From JADJLQ01 sp044227925 (GTDB lineage: Bacteria; Bacteroidota; Bacteroidia; Chitinophagales; Saprospiraceae): 64,000 nucleotides of DNA. The stretch's first letter is position 1. Each line of letters starts with the position of its first letter. The stretch lies in contig JBGAVW010000010.1 of the NCBI GenBank assembly GCA_044227925.1, forward strand, positions 39,759-103,758, given 5' to 3'. The notes below the pieces were generated by a model. That model saw nothing but the letters and a program-made list of their open reading frames with translations, made no database searches and was not told where the DNA came from. Of the stretch, positions 45,696 to 54,735 are shown one piece after another. Position numbers and translations under genes: made by a program.

Positions 45696-48600
45696 TCACT
45701 CGACTATTGCTTTTCCACTTTTAATCCTTGCATTTATTTTTACATCATACATATCCTCACATGTGATAGCCGGTAATACAAAACTACCGGCATAGGTAGC
45801 TCTTAGTGTTGTATTAATCATTTTGGATAATCCTGGCTGAAGTTTAATGAAAGTAAAAATTCTATCATCTCTTATATCCTGATAAATAAAATCGGGTGAT
45901 GAATGCTCACCGCCTAGCCTTTCATTTATTATTTCCCATCCGGCGGGTACGATATGCGAGACAGCAAGGTTATTAAATTCTTTTGCAGGATTACCCAGAT
46001 GAAGCACAGTAATATTTACATTTATCTTTTCACCTTTTTTCAATATGGAGGGATCCAGGGTATTGCCATCCTGATCGGTATATTTTACTGCTAATTTTAC
46101 CCCATTTGATTCATCTCCTTTGATATCTGTTAAAGGTTGGCCACTAATAGTTGTTTGTACAAAGATGGGTTTGGTAGAAGTATTTTCGATAGTAAAGGCT
46201 TTAGTATTTTTTAAAGCTATTTGAGGATCAATCATAAATGAACTTAGCTTTGAATGAACCGATTGCTTTGAATTGCCATCCAGGCTGTATTTAAAATTCC
46301 AATCTGTTCCATCCGACATATTGCCTTTAAATTTGGCCAGAGCCTGCAGTGCGTATGCAAGACCTTGAGTATTCCAGGGTCTTCCTGCGTTTAATTGTTT
46401 GGTCAGATCAATGGCTGCCAAAGCCGCTTTCGATTTATCACCCAATGCAAGATAAGTCTCCAATATCATAGCCTGGTCTCTGATGGGGCTTCCATATGAA
46501 TAACCTGACTCTGAATAATCTGTGAAGTCAGGCATCTTAGTAATCAGTGTTTTGGCAGTTTCAACCTGGCCTGAAATTGCATAAGCTGCAGCCAATCTCC
46601 ATCTGGCATTGTTACCCAATTCAGTATATTCTTTAAGCCTGTTCATTGCTCCCAAGTCAGGGATTCCGGCTAAGGCCAGGGTATATAATCTGTATGCCTG
46701 ATCAAGTCCGTGGTTTGGTTTATAAAATATTTTTTGTGCCGTAGTATAGGTGTTCGCAGCTCTTTTTTGAAAAGATTTCCACCTTGAAAGCAACTGATCA
46801 GATATTACAAAACCTTTTTTCTGGGCCTCAATAAGGAAATGTCCAATATAGCTGGTTACCCAAAGATCATTATCCGGAGTACCGGGCCACAAAGCAAACG
46901 ATCCATCACCGATAGAAAACTTTGAAATTTTACCTATGGCTTCCTCTATATTAAATTTAGTTTGCTGGAGCTGCTTGGCATCCATGGTTGCTACATTTTC
47001 TAGATACAATTGAGGGAATGCCGCACTTACGGTTTGCTCGGAACAACCGTATGGATATTGAATCAAATCATCTATGTACTTATTCATTTTTACCGGTTCG
47101 AAAGTAGATACTTCTATAGATCCTCTCAGGTTTGAAGCAGTGGAGGGGCCAGAAAGTGAAATGGTTTTAGAGGACCCTGGCTCTATCACGTTAGTTGTAA
47201 TTTCAGCAGTATATGGATTCGGATTTCGGGTTTCTATTTCAATTTCATTGCGCACAATTTCATTGCCCGCTTTGGCTTCCAGCACAATTATTGATATCCC
47301 TGGCTTTGATGGTGCATCTAACATAAAATAAACCATTTGTTCACCTTCCTGATCTACCTGAAGAGATTGATTTGGAGAGGTAAATTGAACCTTTCCATTT
47401 TTGTCTTTTGCACTGACCGTTACACTTTTTATTGATGGATTCGTGATGAAAATATTTACAGGCATCGTAATTTTTTCACCCGTACTGATCACTCTGGGTA
47501 AAGTGGGAAGTATCATTACATCACTTTTAACAGGAATTGTTTTTTCAGCGTTTCCATAAGCATTTTCTCCAGCGGCTACTGCCATTATGCGTACTGAGCC
47601 TACGTAATTTTTTATTTGAATTTCATGTTTTTTCTTTTCTCCTTTTTTTAATTCAAAAGGGCCAAGGTGAATAACCGGAGATTTAAACCGGTTTGTCGCA
47701 GCCGATTTTTCATTGAGTACACCTTCATCTCCCCCTATACTTAGCACACTCTCAAGTCTGCCTCCAAATGCCCCCATTACCTGATCATATACATCCCAGG
47801 TACGCACACCCAAAGCCTCCTTCGAAAAAAATTGGGTGTATGGATCCGGTGTCTTAAAATTGGTAAGATCTAATAATCCTTCATCTACAATGCTTAATGA
47901 ATAGGACATCGGCTTGCCAGAGGATTCAACAATTTCTATAGTTTCTGTTTTATCGGGTTTGAATCTATTAGCCGTACTAATTTTAGGTTCCAATTTAGAG
48001 CCACCTGCTTCTATAAATATGGGCATCACACCATACATGCGCAAAGGCATATCATTTCCTGCGTTACTATGAGGTTGGATCAAACTGACATGTGCATATA
48101 CAGCTGGGGCCATTTGGGGAGTGGCCTTAACATTGTATACAAATGGTGTTTTGTCCACATTTACCCAATGGGATTCTAATACTTTGGATCCATTTTCAAA
48201 TGTGATTAACATTTTTGAAAGTGCAGGAGCTGGAATATTTAATTTGATGGTTTCTGTTGATTTATATTTTTCCTTATCCGTTTGTATTTTAAGTAAGGTT
48301 GCCATATCAAACTGGCCTGATTCATCATCATCAGGCCATCCGGCATAAGCAAAATCACCTGCACAGTGACCTGATTCGGTATCACATACCCGGATTAAAA
48401 ATCTGCCCCAATGATTTATATTTATTTTCCATTCAGCCAATCCATTAATATCAGTAGTAAGACTGGTCTTTTGCAGAGCTCTTTTATGGTCAGTAGAACT
48501 GTAATCCGCATATGCATTTTCACGCTGTTCCCACCACCATCTCCATTCCATTTGATATACCCCAATGGATAACTTTCGACCCTGGATTGGATTACCCTTT

Positions 48601-51170
48601 GAGTCAATAGATGAAAATACAATGGTGGAAGGTTTGTTTATATTCAAAGTCTTATAACCCCATTGATCGTCAGGTAATTTGACTCCAACATAATTTTTAT
48701 AGGGATGATAAACAGTAGCTACGGTATGACTACTGAACTCACCGGAAGGCTCCGAGACTTCTGTATTAAATCGTACCTTCATTTTGCCTGAAGGTTTAAA
48801 ATCCTTAGCCACCTTTAATGAAATCATAGTTTCCCCTAATTCATTAAGATTTCCATCGAACAAGGTAGTTTCAGGTGGTTCATTTCCGTTTCGTGCAGGG
48901 TCCTGAAATGAAAACTCTTTAAATGCAGTCCAGCCTGAATTATCGGGATACCACTTGCTGGTAACCTTAGCAGAGAGACCAGATGCTGTAAGGCCAGTAA
49001 GCCAATTTGATTTTAAGTGGATATTACTTTGATTCGGAAAAATTTCATCCCCTACATCAAATTGAATCTTGAGCCGATTAGGCTTAACTGCTTCTACCAT
49101 TAATGGTTTACTAAAACTCACACCCCCTGCAGTAATGGTTGCCCTCCAGGTACCTGTGAGATCATTAGCGTCTGTTTTAAATGGAAATGAATATATGTGA
49201 CCAACCGGTTTTGTTGACATTTTTTGTGTCATCAATTTTCCTTGAGGGTCAAAAACTTTGAGAGATACCGGATGCCCTGATGGTAAATTCGCGTTTAGTC
49301 CATTCAAGATAAAATTTAAATGAATGCTGTCTCCGGGCCTCCAAACACCGCGTTCTGTGTATAGGTATCCTTTCATTCCATTTTGAACTTCCTGACCATC
49401 TACATCAAAAGCAGACATATTCAGATTGGCTCCATCTGCCAGCCTGAGGTACCCCTTTTGACCTTGTGTAGAAACCACTACCGCATATGGAATTTGGCTT
49501 AAACTTTGTTCAGCTATCCCCTCCCCATTAGTAGTAATCTGGGCGATTTTTTCCAATTGAAAGTTAAAGATTTCCAGAGTAGCACCGGGTATAGGATCAG
49601 TGGTTCTCAAATCAGAGACGGCAACAAATACGCTTTTATCCGAAACTTTACCTATAATACCAATATTGGATACCAGTACATTTCTGGCAATGAAATGATC
49701 GTAGTTGTAATAAGCTGGTTTGCAAGGGTCGTTTCTATCTTCATAATCGTATCCGGAATAATAGCCACCGATACCATAGTAATTATCTTCAAAAAAACTT
49801 ACCTGGTCATCAGCAGTTGATTCATCAATAGACTGGGCACAATCCATAAAAGTATAAGAAGGTCTGAAACCAAGCCTGATCTGATAAATGGCATTGGGTT
49901 CGGATTTGATCAACGTATTGAGATCAAGAGCATAATGAGACCAATTATTTATGCTTAATTTTGAACCTTCACTATTTAATTCTATTTTCTTTCGGCTAAT
50001 AATCCTGCCGACCCTGTATAATTCGTTTCCCTCATCCAGACTATTGGTTTGAAGAAATTGCAAAATATTATGGTCAAAGATTTTAAAAATTTCCACATCG
50101 ACTGCTTTAAGGCCAATCGCTTCAAAAGGCAACATCGTTTCGTTGGTTTGGGGTATTATATTTCCTTTACCCACAAACCGAATCATAGGATTGGTGCCTG
50201 ATATTGAAATATCCCAGGTAGCCGGATCAATGAATTTTTTATTCTGACTTGAAACGATCCCCGATGCATATTCTATTTGAATGTCCCCGGACAAGTTGGA
50301 GTTGTAATAACTGTAAATTTTATTGCCTTCTATTACATTTCGCAGTGACTCATTTTTATTTTTAATGAAAATCAGACCCGCCAGGTTCTGGTTTGGTTTT
50401 ACGTTTTCAGAAAACGAAGTGACAATTCTTTTTTCTGGATCGTTTTCCGCCTGTACATCCAAAATCGAAAATATACCGGGCTGCGGAAAACGAATTTCAT
50501 GTGTGCCTGTTTTTTTGACATGAATAGGTTCACCATCCCAATTCACCTGAATACCAGAGGTGGTTTTGGGGATTTTGTCCACAGTGTAGTAGCTTAGCAG
50601 ATTATCTGGTTGATGTTGCCATTCAATGGGATAAGAAGAGTTATCATTTTTAGCAGTCACCAATTTTTCTATCGTGACATTTTCTATATTGTCTGAGAGC
50701 TGGACTGTACCCACCAGCTTGTAGGTGTCATTAGCCCCTAGTTCTATTTTCGGTCTGTCTACCACAAAATTCAAATCTTTAGTTTGAACCGAGTATTCAA
50801 ACCAAGGTAGATTTGTGCCGGGCGCAATTTCTTTCAGACTTAATTTTATTGAGTAGGTAGCTCCAGGCTTGAGCTTTTCAGTCGGCTTAAAAACCAACGT
50901 ATTTTTTGATTCCCAGTAAGCATTGCCGGCCACTTCGGGAGAAATGGAGACAAGGTTATTTTCAATAAATTTGCCAATTTGATCTTCACCAACCTGATCA
51001 GTGGTAAAAACATATTTTAATGCTGAATTGGAATTTATAACGCCTTTGGTATAAGAACTTAATACTTTACTTAATGATTCCGGATCAGAAATAGCAGAAT
51101 TTGTTTTTTTACACGAAATATACAAGAAAGAGGTGATCATGAAGAAATAAATAGCACGTTTTTTTGACAT
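45696..51170 (-). CDS. Bacterial alpha-2-macroglobulin lipoprotein
   Basis: This 1824-residue lipoprotein is a protease trap. ATG 51170 gives a clear lipoprotein signal (MSKKRAIYFFMITSFLYISC, Cys20); an upstream in-frame ATG at 51299 would hide it. A series of macroglobulin-like beta-sandwich domains follows, including the MG2-type segment GVWRPGDSIHLNF near residue 635. The thioester motif GCSEQ at about 1374-1378 in PYGCSEQTVS is intact, so covalent capture of a protease should be possible. Alpha-helical thioester-domain repeats (GDGSFALWPGTPDNDLWVT) and a final beta domain complete it. Many bacterial genes of this type sit next to pbpC; here the neighbour is an M48 protease. Confidence 0.92.
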   Translation of the reverse strand: MSKKRAIYFFMITSFLYISCKKTNSAISDPESLSKVLSSYTKGVINSNSALKYVFTTDQVGEDQIGKFIENNLVSISPEVAGNAYWESKNTLVFKPTEKLKPGATYSIKLSLKEIAPGTNLPWFEYSVQTKDLNFVVDRPKIELGANDTYKLVGTVQLSDNIENVTIEKLVTAKNDNSSYPIEWQHQPDNLLSYYTVDKIPKTTSGIQVNWDGEPIHVKKTGTHEIRFPQPGIFSILDVQAENDPEKRIVTSFSENVKPNQNLAGLIFIKNKNESLRNVIEGNKIYSYYNSNLSGDIQIEYASGIVSSQNKKFIDPATWDISISGTNPMIRFVGKGNIIPQTNETMLPFEAIGLKAVDVEIFKIFDHNILQFLQTNSLDEGNELYRVGRIISRKKIELNSEGSKLSINNWSHYALDLNTLIKSEPNAIYQIRLGFRPSYTFMDCAQSIDESTADDQVSFFEDNYYGIGGYYSGYDYEDRNDPCKPAYYNYDHFIARNVLVSNIGIIGKVSDKSVFVAVSDLRTTDPIPGATLEIFNFQLEKIAQITTNGEGIAEQSLSQIPYAVVVSTQGQKGYLRLADGANLNMSAFDVDGQEVQNGMKGYLYTERGVWRPGDSIHLNFILNGLNANLPSGHPVSLKVFDPQGKLMTQKMSTKPVGHIYSFPFKTDANDLTGTWRATITAGGVSFSKPLMVEAVKPNRLKIQFDVGDEIFPNQSNIHLKSNWLTGLTASGLSAKVTSKWYPDNSGWTAFKEFSFQDPARNGNEPPETTLFDGNLNELGETMISLKVAKDFKPSGKMKVRFNTEVSEPSGEFSSHTVATVYHPYKNYVGVKLPDDQWGYKTLNINKPSTIVFSSIDSKGNPIQGRKLSIGVYQMEWRWWWEQRENAYADYSSTDHKRALQKTSLTTDINGLAEWKININHWGRFLIRVCDTESGHCAGDFAYAGWPDDDESGQFDMATLLKIQTDKEKYKSTETIKLNIPAPALSKMLITFENGSKVLESHWVNVDKTPFVYNVKATPQMAPAVYAHVSLIQPHSNAGNDMPLRMYGVMPIFIEAGGSKLEPKISTANRFKPDKTETIEIVESSGKPMSYSLSIVDEGLLDLTNFKTPDPYTQFFSKEALGVRTWDVYDQVMGAFGGRLESVLSIGGDEGVLNEKSAATNRFKSPVIHLGPFELKKGEKKKHEIQIKNYVGSVRIMAVAAGENAYGNAEKTIPVKSDVMILPTLPRVISTGEKITMPVNIFITNPSIKSVTVSAKDKNGKVQFTSPNQSLQVDQEGEQMVYFMLDAPSKPGISIIVLEAKAGNEIVRNEIEIETRNPNPYTAEITTNVIEPGSSKTISLSGPSTASNLRGSIEVSTFEPVKMNKYIDDLIQYPYGCSEQTVSAAFPQLYLENVATMDAKQLQQTKFNIEEAIGKISKFSIGDGSFALWPGTPDNDLWVTSYIGHFLIEAQKKGFVISDQLLSRWKSFQKRAANTYTTAQKIFYKPNHGLDQAYRLYTLALAGIPDLGAMNRLKEYTELGNNARWRLAAAYAISGQVETAKTLITKMPDFTDYSESGYSYGSPIRDQAMILETYLALGDKSKAALAAIDLTKQLNAGRPWNTQGLAYALQALAKFKGNMSDGTDWNFKYSLDGNSKQSVHSKLSSFMIDPQIALKNTKAFTIENTSTKPIFVQTTISGQPLTDIKGDESNGVKLAVKYTDQDGNTLDPSILKKGEKINVNITVLHLGNPAKEFNNLAVSHIVPAGWEIINERLGGEHSSPDFIYQDIRDDRIFTFIKLQPGLSKMINTTLRATYAGSFVLPAITCEDMYDVKINARIKSGKAIVE

Positions 51171-51520
51171 AAGGACTTTACAATTAATTACTTGTAAAAC
51201 TACTGAGAAATTTGATGTATTTTCTTGAAATAATTTGATATAAATCAATGACTGGGAGCGCAATTCTATAAACAAATCGAAAAGGCAAATGGGATTCAAT
51301 CTATCCTACGCCTTGACAGTCCTTATACTTAAGTTCTGCCCTTCGTAACAAAATGAAGTAATGCACAAAAGGTGTAGGCCCATTGTATTTCAAGATATTG
51401 GGCATTCCAACTGCTCATCTCTGTAAATTACCATACGAAATTAGTGCGGTCCGGTCGATTTTGTTATAAAACCTAGTTATCCCACCTGTTTAGTATGAAA
51501 TATTAATTCTTTTTTAACTT
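51171..51520. other. 350-base intergenic stretch without recognised gene
   Basis: This region between the alpha-2-macroglobulin start and the sulfate-operon control region has stops in all frames that I checked. I see no RNA gene, and the minus-strand promoter of the macroglobulin gene could not be pinned down. The sequence becomes strongly AT-rich toward 51520, as expected near a promoter. Confidence 0.5.
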
Positions 51521-51545
51521 TTTGAAAATAACAATCGTTTTCAAA
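51521..51545. promoter_or_regulatory. Inverted repeat just upstream of the sulfate-assimilation promoter
   Basis: TTTGAAAA (51521-51528) and TTTTCAAA (51538-51545) are perfect 8-bp arms separated by nine bases. They end next to the -33-like TTTG at 51546. The placement suits an activator or a repressor of the sulfur operon acting in addition to the leader peptide. The identity of the binding protein is unknown. Confidence 0.45.
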
Positions 51546-51581
51546 TTTGGACTTATATATATGAATTTGGTATTATCTTTG
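51546..51581 (+). promoter_or_regulatory. Promoter of the sulfate-assimilation operon
   Basis: TATCTTTG (51574-51581) matches the Bacteroidota -7 consensus TAnnTTTG exactly. TTTG at 51546-51549 is the best -33 candidate, with a 24-base spacer, slightly longer than usual. Transcription would begin near 51587, only about 10 bases before the leader-peptide ATG at 51598. Confidence 0.6.
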
Positions 51582-51597
51582 CCTTTGATAAAACTCA

Positions 51598-51681
51598 ATG
51601 AAAATAAGATTTAATTCATCAGCTATTTTTTCAGATGTTTATACAGGCTGTTGTTGTTGCTGTTGTTGTAGCGCCTCGTGA
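51598..51681 (+). CDS. Poly-cysteine leader peptide of the sulfate-assimilation operon
   Basis: A 27-codon ORF starts with ATG 51598 (MKIRFNSSAIF...). It contains seven consecutive cysteine codons (51649-51669; six TGT and one TGC), followed by Ser-Ala-Ser and TGA 51679-51681. It lies right behind a good promoter and 120 bases before the first enzyme of a cysteine-biosynthetic operon. By analogy with amino-acid attenuators (his, trp, ilv) and with poly-cysteine leader ORFs reported in mycobacteria, ribosome stalling at the Cys codons when charged Cys-tRNA is scarce would raise downstream expression. The peptide itself needs no function. The main alternative is a chance TGT trinucleotide repeat, but promoter, start, stop and operon content all agree. 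Confidence 0.8.
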   Translation: MKIRFNSSAIFSDVYTGCCCCCCCSAS

Positions 51682-51801
51682 TCTGCATCCGTCTTATTTC
51701 AATTCCAAAAACAAATTAATATATATTATAAGCCGGGTTGTAAAAAAGCAATCAGCGGTGATTAAAAGATTTATAACAAATAAAAAATAAACAAATAGAT
51801 A
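51682..51801 (+). promoter_or_regulatory. Attenuator region between leader peptide and APS reductase gene
   Basis: These 120 bases contain no convincing intrinsic terminator. The first part, to about 51715, is rich in C and poor in G, as in Rho-loading sites. A weak hairpin AATCA/TGATT (51750-51763) follows. CAATCAGC (51749-51756) can pair with GCTGTTG at the beginning of the Cys-codon run (51647-51653), with one bulge, so a stalled ribosome could change the fold. The mechanism, Rho-dependent or translational, remains an inference. Confidence 0.35.
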
Positions 51802-52527
51802 ATGTCCAATCTAAAATCGGAAATAACTAAGCTTACAGACCTGGTAGAAAAGTCTGCCAACCTTACGGACCTGATAGCTGAGTTGGCAAGGAAGTTTCCA
51901 GATGAAGTTACTTTTTCTACCAGTTTTAGTGAAGAAGATCAGATTATTTATCATTTTATTTCCAAATCAAAAGCTCAAGTAACCATCTTCACTTTAGACA
52001 CCGGCAGATTATTTCCAGAAACCTATTCAACCTGGTCCCGGACTTTAGAAAGATACAATCTGCCAATAAAGGCATTTTATCCTGATGCAGTAGTAATTCA
52101 AAATTTCATTGAAACCAATGGGCCCAATAGTTTTTACCAATCGATCGAAAACAGAAAAGAATGTTGCAGGATCAGAAAAGTTGAACCACTCAAAAGAGCA
52201 CTAACTGGGAAAAAAATCTGGATCACCGGAATACGGGCAGAACACTCTCCGGATCGTTCAAACATGCCATTTGTAGAATGGGATGAAACGCACCAGGTAA
52301 TAAAAATACATCCCCTACTGCATTGGTCCTTAGATCAGGTAAAAGCCGAGATCAAAAAAAATGATATACCCTATAATCCCTTGCATGACAAAGGTTTTGT
52401 GTCCATAGGTTGCGCTCCTTGTACCAGAGCTATCAGAGCAGGTGAAGATTTCAGAGCCGGAAGATGGTGGTGGGAAGATGCATCAAAAAAGGAATGTGGA
52501 TTGCATATACACGCTGAATCAAAATAA
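51802..52527 (+). CDS. cysH: Assimilatory APS reductase (CysH family)
   Basis: A 241-residue enzyme that reduces adenylyl sulfate to sulfite with thioredoxin. The paired cysteines Cys121-Cys122 (ECCRIRKVEPL) and Cys204/Cys207 (IGCAPCTRA) would hold a [4Fe-4S] cluster, which marks APS- rather than PAPS-specific members. The nucleophile is Cys232 in the C-terminal ECGLH motif. Substrate-binding TFSTSFSEEDQ and TLDTGRLFPET are present. This fits the operon, which has CysD and CysN to make APS but no APS kinase. It is the first enzyme gene after the poly-cysteine leader. ATG 51802 is preceded by an A-rich leader rather than a Shine-Dalgarno, normal in this phylum. Confidence 0.93.
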   Translation: MSNLKSEITKLTDLVEKSANLTDLIAELARKFPDEVTFSTSFSEEDQIIYHFISKSKAQVTIFTLDTGRLFPETYSTWSRTLERYNLPIKAFYPDAVVIQNFIETNGPNSFYQSIENRKECCRIRKVEPLKRALTGKKIWITGIRAEHSPDRSNMPFVEWDETHQVIKIHPLLHWSLDQVKAEIKKNDIPYNPLHDKGFVSIGCAPCTRAIRAGEDFRAGRWWWEDASKKECGLHIHAESK

Positions 52528-52535
52528 AATAAACA

Positions 52536-53441
52536 ATGAATAAGCATAAAAATCATTTACGAGAACTAGAAGCCGAAAGCATTTATATAATGCGCGAGAC
52601 CGCGGCCCAGTTTGAAAGACCGGCATTACTCTTTAGCGGAGGTAAAGATTCTATCACGTTAGTGTACCTGGCCATCAAAGCATTTGCACCTGCTCCCATT
52701 CCTTTTCCTTTGGTTCATATTGACACCGGGCATAATTTTAAAGAAGCTTTAGAATACAGGGATGATTTGGCTGCAAAATTCAATGCTAAACTCATAGTCA
52801 GAAAAGTAGAAGATACTATTAAGTCAAAAGGGCTGACTGAGCAAAAAGGGAAATTTGCAAGTAGAAATTGGTTACAGACTCATACATTATTGGATACAAT
52901 AGAAGAATTTGAATTTGACGCCTGTATCGGAGGGGCTCGAAGAGATGAAGAAAAAGCAAGAGCTAAAGAAAGGATATTTTCAGTGCGTGATGAATTCGGA
53001 CAATGGAATCCCAAGCTACAGCGCCCCGAATTATGGAATATTTTGAATGGCAGGATAAGTAAGGGAGAGAATGTAAGGGTGTTTCCGATAAGTAATTGGA
53101 CAGAAATAGATGTTTGGAATTACATCAGAGAAGAAAACATTCCATTGCCATCAATATATTTTGCACATGAGAGAGAAGTTATTGAGCATGATGGTCAGCT
53201 GATAGCCGTATCACCTTTCATCACATTAGAGGATAGCGACAAAAGATTGCTAAAAAAAGTCAGGTATCGGACTGTAGGCGATATGACATGCACTGCCGCA
53301 GTGGAGTCGTATGCCGCCACCCTGGATACAGTTATAGCAGAAATATTATCCAGTAAAATAAGTGAAAGAGGAGAAACCAGAATCGATGATAAACAGACTG
53401 AGGCTGCTATGGAAGACAGGAAGATAAATGGATATTTTTAA
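52536..53441 (+). CDS. cysD: Sulfate adenylyltransferase subunit 2
   Basis: CysD is the catalytic subunit that forms APS from ATP and sulfate, driven by the GTPase CysN. The 301-residue protein has the PP-loop SGGKDS near residue 34 (LLFSGGKDSITLVYLA), VHIDTGHNFKEALEYRD, GGARRDEEKARAKERIFS, and the C-terminal RYRTVGDMTCTAAVES. These are all hallmarks of CysD rather than PAPS reductase. It begins eight bases after the APS reductase stop and ends 27 bases before cysN, so the genes are one unit. No anomaly is seen. Confidence 0.96.
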   Translation: MNKHKNHLRELEAESIYIMRETAAQFERPALLFSGGKDSITLVYLAIKAFAPAPIPFPLVHIDTGHNFKEALEYRDDLAAKFNAKLIVRKVEDTIKSKGLTEQKGKFASRNWLQTHTLLDTIEEFEFDACIGGARRDEEKARAKERIFSVRDEFGQWNPKLQRPELWNILNGRISKGENVRVFPISNWTEIDVWNYIREENIPLPSIYFAHEREVIEHDGQLIAVSPFITLEDSDKRLLKKVRYRTVGDMTCTAAVESYAATLDTVIAEILSSKISERGETRIDDKQTEAAMEDRKINGYF

Positions 53442-53468
53442 AATATTAGAATTAAAGAAAATAAACTG

Positions 53469-54734
53469 ATGGATTTATTAAGATTAATAACGGCCGGAAG
53501 TGTAGATGATGGTAAAAGTACACTCATTGGCAGATTGCTTTATGATAGTAAAAATATTTGGATTGATCAGATAGAGCAGTTGGAACAAATATCCAAAAAC
53601 AAAAAAGCCACGCAGATTGACCTTGCCTTACTTACTGATGGACTTCGTGCCGAAAGAGAACAAGGCATTACTATCGATGTAGCTTACCGGTATTTTTCAA
53701 GTCCTCAACGAAAGTTTATTATAGCCGATGCCCCAGGGCATATCCAGTATACCAGAAATATGGTCACCGGAGCTTCCAATTCTGAGCTGATGATTTTACT
53801 AATCGATGCCCGGCAGGGAGTGATAGAACAAACACGGCGGCATAGCATCATAGCATCACTTTTGCAAATTCCGCATGTCATTGTCACTATAAACAAAATG
53901 GATTTGGTTGGATATGATGAAAAAGTATACAATCAAATCACAGCAGATTTTAAAGCCATCGCACAAAAATTACACCTTACTAATGTTCATTTTATCCCTA
54001 TTTCAGCATTGGAAGGAGATAATGTAGTAAATAGTTCAGAGAAAATGCCATGGTATACGGGACCGGCATTGTTACCGTTGCTTGAATCAATCGACATTGA
54101 TTCATCCAAAGAAATTCAAAAAGCTCGTTTCCAGGTACAATATGTAATCCGGCCACAAACCGAAGACTTACACGATTACAGAGGCTATGCCGGCCAAATA
54201 GCAGGGAATGCATTTAGAAAAGGAGATAAAATAAAAATTTTGCCACAAAACAGAGATTCAATAATATCATCCATTGAATACCACGGCAACGAAGTCTCCG
54301 AATTAGAAGCTGGAAATCCTGCAGTAATTCAAATTACGGATGATATAGATATTAGCCGTGGGGATTACATAGTAAAATCAAATGAGATACCTTATGTATC
54401 CAAACAGCATGAAGTGATCTTATGTTGGTTTGATGAGAAACCATTAAATGTGTCTAATAGATACCTGTTGCAGCATCGAAGCAAACTGGTCAAAGCACAA
54501 ATTAAGGGAATTAATTACAGAATGGATGTCAATACTCTGGAAAAAGAAACCGGCACGACTAAACTGGAATTAAATCAAGTTGCATCTGTACTTATAAATA
54601 CTGCAAGTGCTCTGGTTTACGATACATTCGAAAATTCTAAATTTCTTGGATCGGCCATCCTGATAGATGAAACCAGCCATAAAACAGTTGCTGCACTATT
54701 ATTTAAGGAACCCGCAACAACAGAGACCATATAA
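53469..54734 (+). CDS. cysN: Sulfate adenylyltransferase subunit 1 (GTPase)
   Basis: CysN is the EF-Tu-like GTPase that powers APS formation by CysD. The 421 residues show G1 (GSVDDGKSTLIGRLL) close to the N-terminus, the switch region EREQGITIDVAYRYF, G3 DAPGH, and G4 NKMD. Two beta-barrel domains follow. The protein ends after the third domain and is not fused to an APS-kinase (CysC) domain. Combined with the cluster-bearing APS reductase, this indicates a PAPS-independent route. Its stop is one base before the ATG of the methyltransferase gene. Confidence 0.95.
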   Translation: MDLLRLITAGSVDDGKSTLIGRLLYDSKNIWIDQIEQLEQISKNKKATQIDLALLTDGLRAEREQGITIDVAYRYFSSPQRKFIIADAPGHIQYTRNMVTGASNSELMILLIDARQGVIEQTRRHSIIASLLQIPHVIVTINKMDLVGYDEKVYNQITADFKAIAQKLHLTNVHFIPISALEGDNVVNSSEKMPWYTGPALLPLLESIDIDSSKEIQKARFQVQYVIRPQTEDLHDYRGYAGQIAGNAFRKGDKIKILPQNRDSIISSIEYHGNEVSELEAGNPAVIQITDDIDISRGDYIVKSNEIPYVSKQHEVILCWFDEKPLNVSNRYLLQHRSKLVKAQIKGINYRMDVNTLEKETGTTKLELNQVASVLINTASALVYDTFENSKFLGSAILIDETSHKTVAALLFKEPATTETI

Positions 54735-54735
54735 T

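Noticed and set aside
51649..51669. Simple trinucleotide repeat with no coding meaning
   Set aside because: The run sits in frame in an ORF with its own promoter and stop, exactly before a cysteine operon, and one codon is TGC, which breaks the repeat but keeps cysteine. The repeat explanation is still noted as the main alternative.
51598..51801. SAM or other sulfur-related riboswitch upstream of the sulfate operon
   Set aside because: No conserved riboswitch core or long-range stems were recognised, and the region is explained better by the poly-cysteine ORF.
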